DNA from: Polaromonas sp. | Lineage (GTDB): Bacteria > Pseudomonadota > Gammaproteobacteria > Burkholderiales > Burkholderiaceae_C | NCBI GenBank assembly: GCA_023259235.1 | Contig: JAHFQQ010000050.1 | Location: 1-15,154 of the forward strand | Length of the DNA: 15,154 nucleotides | Direction of reading: 5' to 3' | Shown: positions 13,125 to 15,154 of the stretch, piece by piece | Position numbering within the stretch: position 1 is the stretch's first letter | Layout of the letters: every line of letters starts with the position of its first letter | Translations under genes and position numbers: made by a program | Notes under the pieces: generated by a model | The model's input: only the letters and a program-made list of their open reading frames with translations | Databases searched by the model: none | What the model was told of the DNA's origin: nothing

Positions 13125-14725
13125 CAAAACTCCACAAACACGTGCGGCACCTCGTCAGCGCGGCCAATCGTATAGCCCGTGGACTTGCCGCAGGCGTGGC
13201 GCGCAAACTCCAGGTCCGCGGGGAATCCGGCATGTACGCGGTACAGCAGGGTGCCGGCCGCCACCGCATCCCCCAGCTTGCACAGCAGATCCACTCCCGC
13301 ATTTTTGACCTTGGGAGCGCCGGCGAAGCGGGCGATCCGCGCCAGCTGCAGGTTGTCGAACCCGGCCACCACGCCGGCTTCGGGTGAGCGCACCTCGAAG
13401 GTCAACGCACCGAGTTCGGGGTTGTTGTGATCGAACGATTTGCTGCCCTGGGCCTGGATGATGCCATTCATCTTGGCGAGCGCGCGGCCCGAATCCAGAA
13501 TGTCGCGCGCAATGGCAAAACCGTCGCCGCCGCGCACGTCCGGATCGCATTCAATGAGGCGGCCGGCCAGCCGCAAGGCCTTTTGCCGCAGGTCAACGGG
13601 TGCGCGCGCGTCGTTTTCCAGCACGCGCATCACATCGCGGGCCTCAAGTACGGGGCCGATGCCGAAACCGATGGGCTGGCGGCCATCGGTGATCACCACG
13701 TCGAGCGACACGCTCATGCGTTTGGCGACGTATTCAAACAGGCGGCGCAGGCGCTGGGCATCCGGCATTGAGCGCACCTTGGCGGTCGGCCCGATCGGGA
13801 TGTCGAGCACCAGATGGTTGGAGCCGGCGGCGATTTTTTTCGACAGGATGGAGGCCACCATCTGTCCGGGGGAATCAAGCGCCAGGGGCCGCTCCACGGA
13901 AATCAGCACTTCGTCGGCCGGCGACAGGTTGGCTGTGCCGCCCCAGGCGATGCAGCCGCGGTGATTGCGCACGATCTCCTGGAGTTGTTCGACCGGCAGT
14001 TCCACGTTAGCCAGCACCTCCATGGTGTCGGCGGTGCCGGCCGGCGAGGTGATGGCGCGCGAGGAGGTCTTGGGGCACAGCAGGCCGTGTGCAGTGACAA
14101 TCGGCACCACCAGCATGGAGGTACGGTTGCCGGGGATGCCGCCGATGCAGTGCTTGTCCACCACCAGCGCCTCGTGCCAGTCCAGCCGCCGTCCGGCCCC
14201 GATCATGGCCTCCGTCAGGAAGTGCACCTCCTCGCGGTCCAGTTCATCGCGGTGGGTGGCCACCACGAACGCCGTCAACTCGATTTTTGAGTAGCGGTGC
14301 CCGGCGATGTCGTGCACGATGTCGCTGAATTCTTCCGGACCAAGGCGTTCTCCGTTGAGTTTGCGGTGTAGCGCTTCGATCGATTCGGGTGGCTCCGCCT
14401 GCGAGACCGTGGCGGTCTGGCTGCCCGCTACTTCCATCTGGGCAAAAGCAGCCATGGAAAGGCCGAGCTCGCCACAGCCCACGATGTTCTCGTCATCCAC
14501 CACGTTCAGGGTAGCCAGAATGCTGCGTCCGTTGGTCCGGACTTCCACCTTCGAGAGGGCCTTGAAGCCCTCGGCCCGATAGACTTCGCAGTCGCGGTGC
14601 AGGTAGGCCACATTTTCGGGATAAGTATCGATCAGCACCCGGCGCAGCGAGAGCCGGGCCGGGCTGAAGGGGCTGCTGCCTGGTAACGGGCAGACCGTGG
14701 ACGGTTCGGTGGTCACTTTGTTCAT
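13124..14725 (-). CDS. AMP phosphorylase / putative thymidine phosphorylase, archaeal-type
   Basis: The product is 533 aa. It belongs to the pyrimidine-nucleoside phosphorylase superfamily, but to the long subgroup shared with archaeal AMP phosphorylase rather than E. coli DeoA. An extra N-terminal domain (about 25-125) precedes the helical and alpha/beta catalytic core (about 125-420). KHCIGGIPGNRTSM begins at Lys191, and KTSSRAITSPAGTAD lies at 219-233, where DeoA has KHSTGGVGD and SGRGLGHTGGTLD. VASILSKK with Ser292 and Lys296 is the conserved base-binding segment. The C-terminal domain (about 430-533) carries the GFDNLQLARIARFAGAP region. Archaeal members convert nucleoside 5'-monophosphate plus phosphate to base plus ribose 1,5-bisphosphate; bacterial members are usually named putative thymidine phosphorylase without proof. 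ATG at 14725 lacks a clear ribosome-binding site. It is the first gene of a three-gene operon. Confidence 0.9.
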   Translation of the reverse strand: MNKVTTEPSTVCPLPGSSPFSPARLSLRRVLIDTYPENVAYLHRDCEVYRAEGFKALSKVEVRTNGRSILATLNVVDDENIVGCGELGLSMAAFAQMEVAGSQTATVSQAEPPESIEALHRKLNGERLGPEEFSDIVHDIAGHRYSKIELTAFVVATHRDELDREEVHFLTEAMIGAGRRLDWHEALVVDKHCIGGIPGNRTSMLVVPIVTAHGLLCPKTSSRAITSPAGTADTMEVLANVELPVEQLQEIVRNHRGCIAWGGTANLSPADEVLISVERPLALDSPGQMVASILSKKIAAGSNHLVLDIPIGPTAKVRSMPDAQRLRRLFEYVAKRMSVSLDVVITDGRQPIGFGIGPVLEARDVMRVLENDARAPVDLRQKALRLAGRLIECDPDVRGGDGFAIARDILDSGRALAKMNGIIQAQGSKSFDHNNPELGALTFEVRSPEAGVVAGFDNLQLARIARFAGAPKVKNAGVDLLCKLGDAVAAGTLLYRVHAGFPADLEFARHACGKSTGYTIGRADEVPHVFVEF

Positions 14726-14781
14726 GGGAATAGCCTACACTGAATTTGCGCTGCGGCGCTGATCAGGGAATGGGCATCGCA

Positions 14782-14815
14782 GGAGCGTCTGTTGATCGTA
14801 AGCAAGAGTCGCTCC
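14782..14815. repeat. Inverted repeat in the leader of the phosphorylase operon
   Basis: GGAGCG (14782-14787) and CGCTCC (14810-14815) form six pairs around a 22-base spacer, 57 bases upstream of the phosphorylase start. It could be an operator or a leader hairpin; nothing else in the sequence decides. No convincing -35/-10 pair was found in 14726-14885. Confidence 0.3.
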
Positions 14816-14888
14816 CTTGGGCGCCCTCGGCAGCCAGACCATGGCGAGCGTCAACATGGCCGGCGGCGAGAAATTCAGCAGCCGAATG

Positions 14889-14919
14889 AAAAAAGGCCTG
14901 CGTCGCGGCAAGCCTTTTT
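14889..14919 (-). terminator. efp: Intrinsic terminator of efp
   Basis: On the minus strand AAAAAGGC (complement of 14912-14919) pairs with GCCTTTTT (complement of 14890-14897), continued after one mismatch by three more pairs, and the T-run follows. It starts about 25 bases past the efp stop. The plus strand also ends in five Ts, so it could work in both directions. Confidence 0.85.
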
Positions 14920-14944
14920 GTGCGCAGTGGGGGACTGCAATGCG

Positions 14945-15154
14945 TCAGACACGCTTGCGGTACTCGCCGGTGCGGGTATCGATTTCAACGACGTCGCCTT
15001 GCGCCACAAAAATCGGCACGCCGATTTCAAAACCGGTGGCCAGCTTGGCGGGCTTGAGCACCTTGCCGGAGGTATCGCCCTTGACGGCCGGCTCGGTCCA
15101 TGCGATCTCGCGTTGCACGCTGGTGGGCACTTCGACGGAAATCGCCTTGCCGTC
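14945..15154 (-). CDS. efp: Elongation factor P, C-terminal part (5' end beyond window)
   Basis: The last 69 residues of EF-P are present and the gene runs off the right edge. EF-P relieves ribosomes stalled at polyproline runs. The visible part is the C-terminal OB-fold domain: VEVPTSVQREIAWTEPAVKG, then GDTSGKVLKPAKLATG, and the closing VVEIDTRTGEYRKRV. These are near-invariant in the family. The N-terminal domain with the modified Lys or Arg at the loop tip lies outside the window. It is upstream of the phosphorylase operon on the same strand but separated from it by a strong terminator. Confidence 0.97.
   Translation of the reverse strand, partial: DGKAISVEVPTSVQREIAWTEPAVKGDTSGKVLKPAKLATGFEIGVPIFVAQGDVVEIDTRTGEYRKRV

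Noticed and set aside
12297..13175. Plus-strand frame of 292 codons opposite the PRPP synthetase-like gene
   Set aside because: Gln/Gly/Arg-rich antisense frame with no motif; the minus-strand protein has clear family motifs.
1..15154. Possible mobile element or genomic island
   Set aside because: No transposase, integrase, tRNA-flanking repeat or terminal inverted repeats seen; gene content is mostly chromosomal housekeeping type.

Overview
The window looks like a chromosomal segment of a high-GC betaproteobacterium, most likely a Comamonadaceae member close to Polaromonas or Rhodoferax. This rests on the polyhydroxybutyrate phasin with PhaR-like operators, the style of the EF-P and PncB proteins, and a short AGCTGC-centred AT-rich repeat of a kind I recall from that family. 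The genus is an inference from recognition, not a search result. Twelve complete or nearly complete protein genes and two edge-truncated ones fill most of the sequence. No tRNA, rRNA, CRISPR array, transposase or prophage gene was seen.

Left part (1-2400). A secreted phospholipase C/P1-nuclease-like metalloenzyme runs off the left edge on the minus strand. A phasin gene (minus) follows, with a clear intrinsic terminator, a perfect TATAAT promoter and two CTGC-N3-GCAG-type palindromes that bracket the promoter. A hotdog-fold thioesterase is divergent from it.

Middle part (2522-11305, all plus strand). A branched-chain-amino-acid-type ABC importer is encoded as a fused LivH-LivM permease followed by LivG and LivF ATPases, with overlapping genes and no periplasmic binding protein. 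Next come an FKBP-type prolyl isomerase, nicotinate phosphoribosyltransferase (PncB), a CitMHS/NhaD-type ion transporter, a D-2-hydroxyacid (glyoxylate/hydroxypyruvate-type) dehydrogenase and RmuC. The last three are spaced by only 14 nt and could be cotranscribed.

Right part (11359-15154, all minus strand, convergent with rmuC). Reading in the direction of transcription, the end of efp and its terminator are followed by a tight three-gene operon: an archaeal-type AMP/thymidine phosphorylase, a divergent PRPP-synthetase-like protein whose start overlaps the phosphorylase stop (TGATG), and a LOG-family nucleotide phosphoribohydrolase 11 nt further on. All three act on, or are predicted to act on, the bond or phosphates around C1 of ribose 5-phosphate. 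I read this as a nucleoside-monophosphate salvage or dismantling module, and it is the most interesting system in the window. The other notable signal is the phasin control region with its promoter between two operators.
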